A program made the position numbers and the translations under genes. Under the pieces are notes generated by a model. It had not been told where the DNA came from and made no database searches. It saw only the letters and a list, made by a program, of their open reading frames with translations. DNA of 64,000 nt from Amblyomma americanum. Its lineage: Eukaryota > Arthropoda > Arachnida > Ixodida > Ixodidae. Position 1 is the first letter of the stretch, and every line of letters begins with the position of its first letter. The stretch is taken from positions 1,984,001 through 2,048,000 of the forward strand of contig NW_027526486.1 of assembly GCF_052857255.1 (NCBI RefSeq). The letters are read 5' to 3'. Of this stretch, positions 12,801-25,208 are shown piece after piece.

Positions 12801-15800
12801 AGAAAAAAGTTTACACCTTTCTCTCGTGTACTCTTCGACGACTTGTGAAATCGATGCTCGCGAATCATGCTAGTTTTGATCTAAAACGATGTATCCCGTT
12901 GTTTTGAGCCGGAATACAAGTTTTCGCGCAGTTCTGAGAGAAAAATTTGCACCTTTCTCTCGTCTACTCTTCGACGACTTGTAAAATCAATGCTCGTGAA
13001 TCTTGCTAGTTTCGATCTACAACGATGTATCCCGTTGTTTTGAGCTGGAATAGAAGTTTTCGCGCAGTTCTGAGAGAAAAAGTTTACACCTTTCTCTCGT
13101 CTACTTTTCGAGGACTTGTAAAATCGATTCTCGTGAATCTTGCTAGTTTTGACCTAAAACGATGTATCCCGTTTTTTTGAGCCGGTATACAAATTTTCAC
13201 GCAGTTCTGAGAGAAAAAGTTTACACCTTTCTCTCGTCTACTTTTCGAGGACTTGTAAAATCGATTCTCGTGAATCTTGCTAGTTTTGACCTAAAACGAT
13301 GTATCCCGTTGTTTTGAGCCAGAATACAAGTTTTCGCGCAGTTCTGAGAGAAAACGTTTACACCTTTCTCTCGTCTACTTTTCGAGGACTTGTAAAATCG
13401 ATTCTCGTGAATCTTGCTAGTTTTGACCTAAAACGATGTATCCCGTTTTTTTGAGCCGGTATACAAGTTTTCGCGCAGTTCTGAGAGAAAAAGTTTACAC
13501 CTTTCTCTCGTCTACTCTTCGACGACTTGTAAAATCGATGCTCGTGAATATTGCTAGTTTCAATTTAAAACGATGTATCCTGTTGTTTTGAGCCGGAATA
13601 CAAGTTTTCGTGCAGTTCTGAGAGAAAACGTTTACACCTTTCTCTCGTCTACTCTTCGACGACTTGTAAAATCGATGCTCGTGAATCTTGCTAGTTTCGA
13701 TCTAAAACTATGTATCCCGTTATTTTGAGCCAGAATACAAGTTTTCGCGCAGTTCTGAGAGAAAAAGTTTACACCTTTCTCTCGAGTACTCTTCGACGAC
13801 TTGTAAAATCGATGCTCGTGAATCTTGCTAGTTTCGATTTAAAACGATGTATCCCGTTGTTTTGAGCCGGAATACAAGTTTTCGCGCAGTTCTGAGAGAA
13901 AAAGTTTACACCTTTCTCTCGTGTACTCTTCGACGACTTGTAAAATCGATACTCGTGAATCATGATAGTTTCGATCTAAAACGATGTATCCCTTTGTTTT
14001 GAGCCGGAATACAAGTTTTCGCACAGTTCTGAGAGAAAAAGTTTACACCTTTCTCTCTTGTACTCTTCGACGAGTTGTAAAATCGATGCTCGAGAATCAT
14101 GCTAGTTTCGATCTAAAACGATGTATTCCGTTGTTTTGAGCCGGAATACAAGTTTTCGCGCAGTTCTGAGAGAAAAAGTTTACACCTTTCTCTCGTGTAC
14201 TCTTCGACGACTTGTGAAATCGATGCTCGCGAATCATGCTAGTTTCGATTTAAAACGATGTATCCCGTTGTTTTGAGCCGGAATACAAGTTTTCGCGCAG
14301 TTCTGAGAGAAAAGGTTTACACCTTTCTCTCGTCTACTCTTCGATGACTTGTAAAATCGATGCTCGTGAATCTTGCTAGTTTCAATTTAAAACGATGTAT
14401 ACCGTTGTTTTGAGCCGGAATACAAGTTTTCGCGCAGTTCTGAGAGAAAAATTTGCACCTTTCTCTCGTCTACTCTTCGACGAATTGTAAAATCAATGCT
14501 CGTGAATCTTGCTAGTTTCGATCTACAACGATGTATCCCGTTGTTTTGAGCTGGAATAGAAGTTTTCGCGCAGTTCTGAGAGAAAAAGTTTACACCTTTC
14601 TCTCGTCTACTTTTCGAGGACTTGTAAAATCGATTCTCGTGAATCTTGCTAGTTTTGACATCAAAAGGATGTATCCCGTTTTTTTGAGCCGGTATACAAG
14701 TTTTCGCGCAGTTCTGAGAGAAAAAGTTTACACCTTTCTCTCGTGTACTCTTCGACGACTTGTAAAATCGATGCTCGTGAATCTTGCTAGTTTCGATCTA
14801 AAACGATGTGTCCCGTTGTTTTGAGCCGGAATACAAGTTTTCGTGCAGTTCTGAGAGAAAACGTTTACACCTTTCTCTCGTCTACTCTTCGACGACTTGT
14901 AAAATTGATGCTCGTGAATCTTGCTAGTTTCGATTTAAAACGATGTATCCCGTTGTTTTGAGCCGGAATACAAGTTTTCGCGCAGTTCTGAGAGGAAAAG
15001 TTTACACCTTTCTCTCGTGTACTCTTCGACGACTTGTAAAATCGATGCTCGTGAATCTTGCTAGTTTCGATCTAAAACGATGTATCCCGTTGCTTTGAGC
15101 CGGAATACAAGTTTTCGTGCAGTTCTGAGAGAAAACGTTTACACCTTTCTCTCGTGTACTCTTCGAAGACTTGTAAAATCGATGCCCGTGAATCTTGCTA
15201 GTTTCGATTTAAAACGATGTATCCCGTTGTTTTGAGCCGGAATACAAGTTTTCGCGCAGTTCTGAGAGAAAAAGTTTACACCTTTCTCTCGTGTACTCTT
15301 CGACGACTTGTAAACTCGATGCTCGTGAATCTTGCTGGTATCGATCTAAAACGATGTATTCCGTTGTTTTGAGCCGGAATACAAGTTTTCGCGCAGTTCT
15401 GAGAGAAAAAGTTTACACCTTTCTCTCGTGTACTCTTCGACGACTTGTGAAATCGATGCTCGCGAATCATGCTAGTTTCGATTTAAAACGATGTATCCCG
15501 TTGTTTTGAGCCGGAATACAAGTTTTCGCGCAGTTCTGAGAGAAAAGGTTTACACCTTTCTCTCGTCTACTCTTCGATGACTTGTAAAATCGATGCTCGT
15601 GAATCTTGCTAGTTTCAATTTAAAACGATGTATACCGTTGTTTTGAGCCGGAATACAAGTTTTCGCGCAGTTCTGAGAGAAAAATTTGCACCTTTCTCTC
15701 GTGTACTCTTCGACGAATTGTAAAATCAATGCTCGTGAATCTTGCTAGTTTCGATCTACAACGATGTATCCCGTTGTTTTGAGCTGGAATAGAAGTTTTC

Positions 15801-16850
15801 GCGCAGTTCTGAGAGAAAAAGTTTACACCTTTCTCTCGTCTACTTTTCGAGGACTTGTAAAATCGATTCTCGTGAATCTTGCTAGTTTTGACCTAAAACG
15901 ATGTATCCCGTTTTTTTGAGCCGGTATACAAGTTTTCGCGCAGTTCTGAGAGAAAAAGTTTACACCTTTCTCTCGTGTACTCTTCGACGACTTGTAAAAT
16001 CGATGCTCGTGAATCTTGCTAGTTTCGATCTAAAACGATGTGTCCCGTTGTTTTGAGCCGGAATACAAGTTTTCGTGCAGTTCTGAGAGAAAACGTTTAC
16101 ACCTTTCTCTCGTCTACTCTTCGACGACTTGTAAAATTGATGCTCGTGAATCTTGCTAGTTTCGATTTAAAACGATGTATCCCGTTGTTTTGAGCCGGAA
16201 TACAAGTTTTCGCGCAGTTCTGAGAGGAAAAGTTTACACCTTTCTCTCGTGTACTCTTCGACGACTTGTAAAATCGATGCTCGTGAATCTTGCTAGTTTC
16301 GATCTAAAACGATGTATCCCGTTGCTTTGAGCCGGAATACAAGTTTTCGTGCAGTTCTGAGAGAAAACGTTTACACCTTTCTCTCGTGTACTCTTCGAAG
16401 ACTTGTAAAATCGATGCCCGTGAATCTTGCTAGTTTCGATTTAAAACGATGTATCCCGTTGTTTTGAGCCGGAATACAAGTTTTCGCGCAGTTCTGAGAG
16501 AAAAAGTTTACACCTTTCTCTCGTGTACTCTTCGACGACTTGTAAAATCGATGCTCGTGAATCTTGCTGGTATCGATCTAAAACGATGTATCCCGTTGTT
16601 TTGAGCCGGAATACAAGTTTTCGCGCAGTTCTGAGAGAAAAAGTTTATACCTTTCTCTCGTGTACTCTTCGACGACTTGTAAAATCGATGCTCGTGAATC
16701 TTGCTAGTTTCGATCTAAAACGATGTATCCCTTTGTTTTGAGCCAGAATACAAGTTTTCGTGCAGTTCTGAGAGAAAAAGTTTACACCTTTCTCTCGTCT
16801 ACTCTTCGACGACTTGTAAAATCGATGCTCGTGAATCTTGCTAGTTTCGA
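9854..16850. repeat. HOR unit B, second and enlarged copy of unit A
   Basis: Matches unit A at offset 6,164 bp up to about 14,344. It then keeps the monomer lost from A, so the offset becomes about 6,300. It also contains an extra nine-monomer duplication (1,233 bp; compare GATGTATACCG at 14,394 and 15,627). In total it is about ten monomers longer than A. It ends near 16,850, where A continues with GATCTATCCCG but B switches to a TTTTTTTGAGCCGGTATAC monomer. One odd monomer at about 14,655 reads GACATCAAAAGGATG in place of GACCTAAAACGATG, a clustered change with +1 nt. Confidence 0.85.
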
Positions 16851-19800
16851 TCTAAAACGATGTATCCCGTTTTTTTGAGCCGGTATACAAGTTTTCGCGC
16901 AGTTCTGAGAGAAAAAGTTTACACCTTTCTCTCGTGTACTCTTCGACGACTTGTAAAATCGATACTCGTGAATCATGCTAGTTTCGATCTAAAACGATGT
17001 ATCCCGTTGTTTTGAGCCGGAATACAAGTTTTCGCGCAGTTCTGAGAGAAAAAGTTTACACCTTTCTCTCGTGTACTCTTCGACGACTTGTAAAATCGAT
17101 ACTCGAGAATCATGCTAGTTTCGATCTAAAACGATGTATCCCGTTGTTTTGAGCCGGAATACAAGTTTTCGCGCAGTTCTGAGAGAAAAAAGTTTACACC
17201 TTTCTCTCGTCTACTCTTCGACGAATTGTAAAATCGATGCTCGTGAATCTTGCTAGTTTCAATTTAAAACGATGTATCCCGTTGTTTTGAGCCGGAATAA
17301 AAGTTTTCGCAGAGTTCTGAGAGAAAAAGTTTACACCTTTCTCTCGTCTACTCTTCGAAGACTTGTAAAATCGATGCTCGTGAATCTTGCTAGTTTCGAT
17401 CTAAAACGATGTATCCCGTTGTTTTGAGCCGGAATACAAGTTTTCGCGCAGTTTTGAGAGAAAAAGTTTACACCTTACTCTCGTGTACTCTTCGACGACT
17501 TCTAAAATCGATGCTCGTGAATCTTGCTAGTTTCGATCTAAAACGATGTATCCCGTTGTTTTGAGCCGGAATACAAGTTTTCGCGCAGTTCTGAGAGAAA
17601 AAGTTTACACCTTTCTCTCGTGTACTCTTCGACGACTTGTAAAATCGATACTCGAGAATCATGCTAGTTTCGATCTAAAACGATGTATCCCGTTGTTTTG
17701 AGACGGAATACAAGTTTTCGCGCAGTTCTGAGAGAAAAAAGTTTACACCTTTCTCTCGTCTACTCTTCGACGACTTCTAAAATCGATGCTCGTGAATCTT
17801 GCTAGTTTCAATTTAAAACGATGTATCCCGTTGTTTTGAGTCGGAATACAAGTTTTCGCAGAGTTCTGAGAGAAAAAGTTTACACCTTTCTCTCGTCTAC
17901 TCTTCGAAGACTTGTAAAATCGATGCTCGTGAATCTTGCTAGTTTCGATCTAAAGCGATGTATCCCGTTGTTTTGAGCCAGAATACAAGTTTTCGCGCCG
18001 TTCTGAGAGAAATCGTTTACACCTTTCTCTCGTCTACTCTTCGACGACTTGTAAAATTGATGCTCGTAAATCTGGCTAGTTTCAATCTAAACCGATGTAT
18101 CCCGTTGTTTTGGGCCGGAATACAAGTTTTCGCGCAGTTCTGAGAGAAAAAGTTTACACCTTTCCCTCGTGTACTCATCGACTACTTGTAAAATCAATGC
18201 TCGTGAATCTTGCTGGTATCGATCTAAAACGATGTATCCCGTTGTTTTGAGCCGGAATACAAGTTTTCGCGCAGTTCTGAGAGAAAAAGTTTATACCTTT
18301 CTCTCGTGTACTCTTCGACGACTTGTAAAATCGATGCTCGTGAATATTGCTAGTTTCGATCTAAAACGATGTATCCCTTTGTTTTTAGCCAGAATACAAG
18401 TTTTCGTGCAGTTCTGAGAGAAAAAGTTTACACGTTTCTCTCGTCTACTCTTCGACGACTTGTAAAATCGATGCTCGTGAATCTTGCTAGTTTCGATCTA
18501 AAACGATCTATCCCGTTGCTTTGAGCCGGAATACAAGTTTTCGCGCAGTTCTGAGAGAAAAAGTTTCCACCTTTCTCTCGTCTACTCTTCGAAGACTTGT
18601 AAAATCGATGCTCGTGAATCTTGCTAGTTTCAATTTAAAACGATGTATCCCGTTGTTTTGAGCCGGAATACAAGTTTTCGCGCAGTTCTGAGAGAAAAAG
18701 TTTGCATCTTTCTCTCGTCTACTCTTCGACGACTTGTAAAATCGATACTCGAGAATCATGCTAGTTTCGATCTAAAACAATGTATCCCGTTGTTTTGAGC
18801 CGGAATACAAATTTTCGCGCAGTTCTGAGAGAAAACGTTTACACCTTTCTCTCGTCTACTCTTCGACGACTTGTAAAATCGATGCTCGTGAATCTTGCTA
18901 GTTTCGATCTAAAACGATGTATTCCGTTTTTTTGAGCCGGTATACAAGTTTTCGCGCAGTTCTGAGAGAAAAAGTTTACACCTTTCTCTCGTGTACTCTT
19001 CGACGACTTGTAAAATCGATGCTCGTGAATCTTGCTAGTTTCGATCTAAAACGATGTATCCCGTTGTTTTGAGCCGGAATACAAGTTTTCGCGCAGTTTT
19101 GAGAGAAAAAGTTTACACCTTTTTCTCGTGTACTCTTCGACGACTTCTAAAATCGATGCTCGTGAATCTTGCTAGTTTCAATCTAAAACGATGTATCCCG
19201 TTGTTTTGATCCGGAATACAAGTTTTCGCGCAGTTCTGAGAGAAAAAGTTTACACCTTTCTCTCGTGTACTCTTCGACGACTTGTAAAATCGATACTCGA
19301 GAATCATGCTAGTTTCGATCTAAAACGATGTATCCCGTTGTTTTGAGCCGGAATACAAGTATTCGCGCAGTTCTGAGAGAAAAAAGTTTAAACCTTTCTC
19401 TCGTCTACTCTTCGACGACTTGTAAAATCGATGCTCGTGAATCTTGCTAGTTTCAATTTAAAACGATGTATCCCGTTGTTTTGAGTCGGAATACAAGTTT
19501 TCGCAGAGTTCTGAGAGAGAAAGTTTACACCTTTCTCTCGTCTACTCTTCGAAGACTTGTAAAGTCGATGCTCGTGAATCTTGCTAGTTTCGATCTAAAA
19601 CGATGTATCCCGTTGTTTTGAGCCAGAATACAAGTTTTCGCGCCGTTCTGAGAGAAAACGTTTACACCTTTCTCTCGTCTACTCTTCGACGACTTGTAAA
19701 ATCGATGCTCGTAAATCTGGCTAGTTTCAATCTAAACCGATGTATCCCGTTGTTTTGGGCCGGAATACAAGTTTTCGCGCAGTTCTGAGAGAAAAAGTTT

Positions 19801-20000
19801 ACACCTTTCCCTCGTGTACTCATCGACTACTTGTAAAATCGATGCTCGTGAATCTTGCTGGTATCGATCTAAAACGATGTATCCCGTTGTTTTGAGCCGG
19901 AATACAAGTTTTCGCGCAGTTCTGAGAGAAAAAGTTTATACCTTTCTCTCGTGTACTCTTCGACGACTTGTAAAATCGATGCTCGTGAATCTTGCTAGTT
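16790..20000. repeat. HOR block D, first copy
   Basis: This 3.2-kb block recurs at 22,135-25,208. It is built from two similar halves offset by 1,645 bp (12 monomers plus 1 nt); compare the distinctive stretch CTCGTAAATCTGGC at about 18,064 and 19,709. Class marks include AATAAAAG with GCAGAGTTC, ACTTCTAAAATCG, CGCCGTTCTG with AACGTTTAC, and CCTTTCCCTCG with CATCGACTAC. The copy contains a monomer near 17,470-17,610 that is missing from the second copy. Confidence 0.85.
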
Positions 20001-22150
20001 TCGATTTAAAACGATGTATCCCGTTGTTTTGAGCCGGAATACAAGTTTTCGCGCAGTTCTGAGAGAAAAAGTTTACACCTTTCTCTCGTGTACTCTTCGA
20101 CGACTTGTAAAATCGATGCTCGTGAATCATGATAGTTTCGATCTAAAACGATGTATCCCTTTGTTTTGAGCCGGAATACAAGTTTTCGCACAGTTCTGAG
20201 AGAAAAAGTTTACACCTTTCTCTCGTGTACTCTTCGACGACTTGTAAAATCGATGCTCGAGAATCATGCTAGTTTCGATCTAAAACGATGTATTCCGTTG
20301 TTTTGAGCCGGAATACAAGTTTTCGCGCAGTTCTGAGAGAAAAAGTTTACACCTTTCTCTCGTGTACTCTTCGACGACTTGTGAAATCGATGCTCGCGAA
20401 TCATGCTAGTTTCGATTTAAAACGATGTATCCCGTTGTTTTGAGCCGGAATACAAGTTTTCGCGCAGTTCTGAGAGAAAAGGTTTACACCTTTCTCTCGT
20501 CTACTCTTCGATGACTTGTAAAATCGATGCTCGTGAATCTTGCTAGTTTCAATTTAAAACGATGTATACCGTTGTTTTGAGCCGGAATACAAGTTTTCGC
20601 GCAGTTCTGAGAGAAAAATTTGCACCTTTCTCTCGTCTACTCTTCGACGAATTGTAAAATCAATGCTCGTGAATCTTGCTAGTTTCGATCTACAACGATG
20701 TATCCCGTTGTTTTGAGCTGGAATAGAAGTTTTCGCGCAGTTCTGAGAGAAAAAGTTTACACCTTTTTCTCGTCTACTTTTCGAGGACTTGTAAAATCGA
20801 TTCTCGTGAATCTTGCTAGTTTTGACCTAAAACGATGTATCCCGTTTTTTTGAGCCGGTATACAAGTTTTCGCGCAGTTCTGAGAGAAAAAGTTTACACC
20901 TGTCTCTCGTGTACTCTTCGACGACTTGTAAAATCGATGCTCGTGAATCTTGCTAGTTTCGATCTAAAACGATGTGTCCCGTTGTTTTGAGCCGGAATAC
21001 AAGTTTTCGTGCAGTTCTGAGAGAAAACGTTTACACCTTTCTCTCGTCTACTCTTCGACGACTTGTAAAATTGATGCTCGTGAATCTTGCTAGTTTCGAT
21101 TTAAAACGATGTATCCCGTTGTTTTGAGCCGGAATACAAGTTTTCGCGCAGTTCTGAGAGAAAAAGTTTACACCTTTCTCTCGTGTACTCTTCGACGACT
21201 TGTAAAATCGATGCTCGTGAATCTTGCTAGTTTCGATCTAAAACGATGTATCCCGTTGCTTTGAGCCGGAATACAAGTTTTCGTGCAGTTCTGAGAGAAA
21301 ACGTTTACACCTTTCTCTCGTGTACTCTTCGAAGACTTGTAAAATCGATGCCCGTGAATCTTGCTAGTTTCGATTTAAAACGATGTATCCCGTTGTTTTG
21401 AGCCGGAATACAAGTTTTCGCGCAGTTCTGAGAGAAAAAGTTTACACCTTTCTCTCGTGTACTCTTCGACGACTTGTAAAATCGATGCTCGTGAATCTTG
21501 CTGGTATCGATCTAAAACGATGTATCCCGTTGTTTTGAGCCGGAATAGAAGTTTTCGCGCAGTTCTGAGAGAAAAAGTTTATACCTTTCTCTCGTGTACT
21601 CTTCGACGACTTGTAAAATCGATGCTCGTGAATCTTGCTAGTTTCGATCTAAAACGATGTATCCCTTTGTTTTGAGCCAGAATACAAGTTTTCGTGCAGT
21701 TCTGAGAGAAAAAGTTTACACCTTTCTCTCGTCTACTCTTCGACGACTTGTAAAATCGATGCTCGTGAATCTTGCTAGTTTCGATCTAAAACGATCTATC
21801 CCGTTGTTTTGAGCCGGAATACAAGTTTTCGCGCAGTTCTGAGAGAAAAAGTTTACACCTTTCTCTCGTCTACTCTTCGAAGACTTGTAAAATCGATGCT
21901 CGTGAATCTTGCTAGTTTCAATTTAAAACGATGTATCCCGTTGTTTTGAGCCGGAATACAAGTTTTCGCGCAGTTCTGAGAGAAAAAGTTTGCACCTTTC
22001 TCTCGTCTACTCTTCGACGACTTGTAAAATCGATACTCGAGAATCATGCTAGTTTCGATTTAAAACAATGTATCCCGTTGTTTTGAGCCGGAATACAAAT
22101 TTTCGCGCAGTTCTGAGAGAAAACGTTTACACCTTTCTCTCGTCTACTCT
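20000..22150. repeat. Third, partial copy of the left-hand HOR (matches 7,669-9,683)
   Basis: From about 20,000 the sequence leaves block D and reproduces the monomer order of 7.67-9.68 kb and 13.83-16.8 kb: TTCGCACAG, GATGTATTCCG, GTGAAATCG, GATGTATACCG, GAGCTGGAATAG, GATGTGTCCCG, CTTGCTGGTATCG, GATCTATCCCG, then AAAACAATG. Relative to 7.67-9.68 kb it keeps the 136-bp monomer that unit A lost. At about 22,150 it returns to block D sequence. Confidence 0.8.
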
Positions 22151-25100
22151 TCGACGACTTGTAAAATCGATGCTCGTGAATCTTGCTAGTTTCGATCTAA
22201 AACGATGTATCCCGTTTTTTTGAGCCGGTATACAAGTTTTCGCGCAGTTCTGAGAGAAAAAGTTTACACCTTTCTCTCGTGTACTCTTCGACGACTTGTA
22301 AAATCGATACTCGTGAATCATGCTAGTTTCGATCTAAAACGATGTATCCCGTTGTTTTGAGCCGGAATACAAGTTTTCGCGCAGTTCTGAGAGAAAAAGT
22401 TTACACCTTTCTCTCGTGTACTCTTCGACGACTTGTAAAATCGATACTCGAGAATCATGCTAGTTTCGATCTAAAACGATGTATCCCGTTGTTTTGAGCC
22501 GGAATACAAGTTTTCGCGCAGTTCTGAGAGAAAAAAGTTTACACCTTTCTCTCGTCTACTCTTCGACGAATTGTAAAATCGATGCTCGTGAATCTTGCTA
22601 GTTTCAATTTAAAACGATGTATCCCGTTGTTTTGAGCCGGAATAAAAGTTTTCGCAGAGTTCTGAGAGAAAAAGTTTACACCTTTCTCTCGTCTACTCTT
22701 CGAAGACTTGTAAAATCGATGCTCGTGAATCTTGCTAGTTTCGATCTAAAACGATGTATCCCGTTGTTTTGAGCCGGAATACAAGTTTTCGCGCAGTTTT
22801 GAGAGAAAAAGTTTACACCTTTCTCTCGTGTACTCTTCGACGACTTCTAAAATCGATGCTCGTGAATCTTGCTAGTTTCGATCTAAAACGATGTATCCCG
22901 TTGTTTTGAGACGGAATACAAGTTTTCGCGCAGTTCTGAGAGAAAAAAGTTTACACCTTTCTCTCGTATACTCTTCGACGACTTCTAAAATCGATGCTCG
23001 TGAATCTTGCTAGTTTCAATTTAAAACGATGTATCCCGTTGTTTTGAGTCGGAATACAAGTTTTCGCAGAGTTCTGAGAGAAAAAGTTTACACCTTTCTC
23101 TCGTCTACTCTTCGAAGACTTGTAAAATCGATGCTCGTGAATCTTGCTAGTTTCGATCTAAAGCGATGTATCCCGTTGTTTTGAGCCAGAATACAAGTTT
23201 TCGCGCCGTTCTGAGAGAAATCGTTTACACCTTTCTCTCGTCTACTCTTCGACGACTTGTAAAATTGATGCTCGTAAATCTGGCTAGTTTCAATCTAAAC
23301 CGATGTATCCCGTTGTTTTGGGCCGGAATACAAGTTTTCGCGCAGTTCTGAGAGAAAAAGTTTACACCTTTCCCTCGTGTACTCATCGACTACTTGTAAA
23401 ATCAATGCTCGTGAATCTTGCTGGTATCGATCTAAAACGATGTATCCCGTTGTTTTGAGCCGGAATACAAGTTTTCGCGCAGTTCTGAGAGAAAAAGTTT
23501 ATACCTTTCTCTCGTGTACTCTTCGACGACTTGTAAAATCGATGCTCGTGAATATTGCTAGTTTCGATCTAAAACGATGTATCCCTTTGTTTTTAGCCAG
23601 AATACAAGTTTTCGTGCAGTTCTGAGAGAAAAAGTTTACACGTTTCTCTCGTCTACTCTTCGACGACTTGTAAAATCGATGCTCGTGAATCTTGCTAGTT
23701 TCGATCTAAAACGATCTATCCCGTTGCTTTGAGCCGGAATACAAGTTTTCGCGCAGTTCTGAGAGAAAAAGTTTCCACCTTTCTCTCGTCTACTCTTCGA
23801 AGACTTGTAAAATCGATGCTCGTGAATCTTGCTAGTTTCAATTTAAAACGATGTATCCCGTTGTTTTGAGCCGGAATACAAGTTTTCGCGCAGTTCTGAG
23901 AGAAAAAGTTTGCACCTTTCTCTCGTCTACTCTTCGACGACTTGTAAAATCGATACTCGAGAATCATGCTAGTTTCGATCTAAAACAATGTATCCCGTTG
24001 TTTTGAGCCGGAATACAAATTTTCGCGCAGTTCTGAGAGAAAACGTTTACACCTTTCTCTCGTCTACTCTTCGACGACTTGTAAAATCGATGCTCGTGAA
24101 TCTTGCTAGTTTCGATCTAAAACGATGTATTCCGTTTTTTTGAGCCGGTATACAAGTTTTCGCGCAGTTCTGAGAGAAAAAGTTTACACCTTTCTCTCGT
24201 GTACTCTTCGACGACTTGTAAAATCGATGCTCGTGAATCTTGCTAGTTTCGATCTAAAACGATGTATCCCGTTGTTTTGAGCCGGAATACAAGTTTTCGC
24301 GCAGTTTTGAGAGAAAAAGTTTACACCTTTTTCTCGTGTACTCTTCGACGACTTCTAAAATCGATGCTCGTGAATCTTGCTAGTTTCAATCTAAAACGAT
24401 GTATCCCGTTGTTTTGAGCCGGAATACAAGTTTTCGCGCAGTTCTGAGAGAAAAAGTTTACACCTTTCTCTCGTGTACTCTTCGACGACTTGTAAAATCG
24501 ATACTCGAGAATCATGCTAGTTTCGATCTAAAACGATGTATCCCGTTGTTTTGAGCCGGAATACAAGTTTTCGCGCAGTTCTGAGAGAAAAAAGTTTAAA
24601 CCTTTCTCTCGTCTACTCTTCGACGACTTGTAAAATCGATGCTCGTGAATCTTGCTAGTTTCAATTTAAAACGATGTATCCCGTTGTTTTGAGTCGGAAT
24701 ACAAGTTTTCGCAGAGTTCTGAGAGAGAAAGTTTACACCTTTCTCTCGTCTACTCTTCGAAGACTTGTAAAATCGATGCTCGTGAATCTTGCTAGTTTCG
24801 ATCTAAAACGATGTATCCCGTTGTTTTGAGCCAGAATACAAGTTTTCGCGCCGTTCTGAGAGAAAACGTTTACACCTTTCTCTCGTCTACTCTTCGACGA
24901 CTTGTAAAATCGATGCTCGTAAATCTGGCTAGTTTCAATCTAAACCGATGTATCCCGTTGTTTTGGGCCGGAATACAAGTTTTCGCGCAGTTCTGAGAGA
25001 AAAAGTTTACACCTTTCCCTCGTGTACTCATCGACTACTTGTAAAATCGATGCTCGTGAATCTTGCTGGTATCGATCTAAAACGATGTATCCCGTTGTTT

Positions 25101-25208
25101 TGAGCCGGAATACAAGTTTTCGCGCAGTTCTGAGAGAAAAAGTTTATACCTTTCTCTCGTGTACTCTTCGACGACTTGTAAAATCGATGCTCGTGAATCT
25201 TGCTAGTT
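22135..25208. repeat. HOR block D, second copy (one monomer shorter)
   Basis: Matches 16,790-20,000 at offset 5,345 bp at first and 5,208 bp from about 22,850 on, a change of exactly 137 bp. Rare marks are shared on both sides of the step, for example GAGACGGAATAC at about 17,700 and 22,908. The second copy fuses the ACTTCTAAAATCG monomer directly to the GAGACGG monomer, as expected from an in-register deletion of one monomer. Confidence 0.85.
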
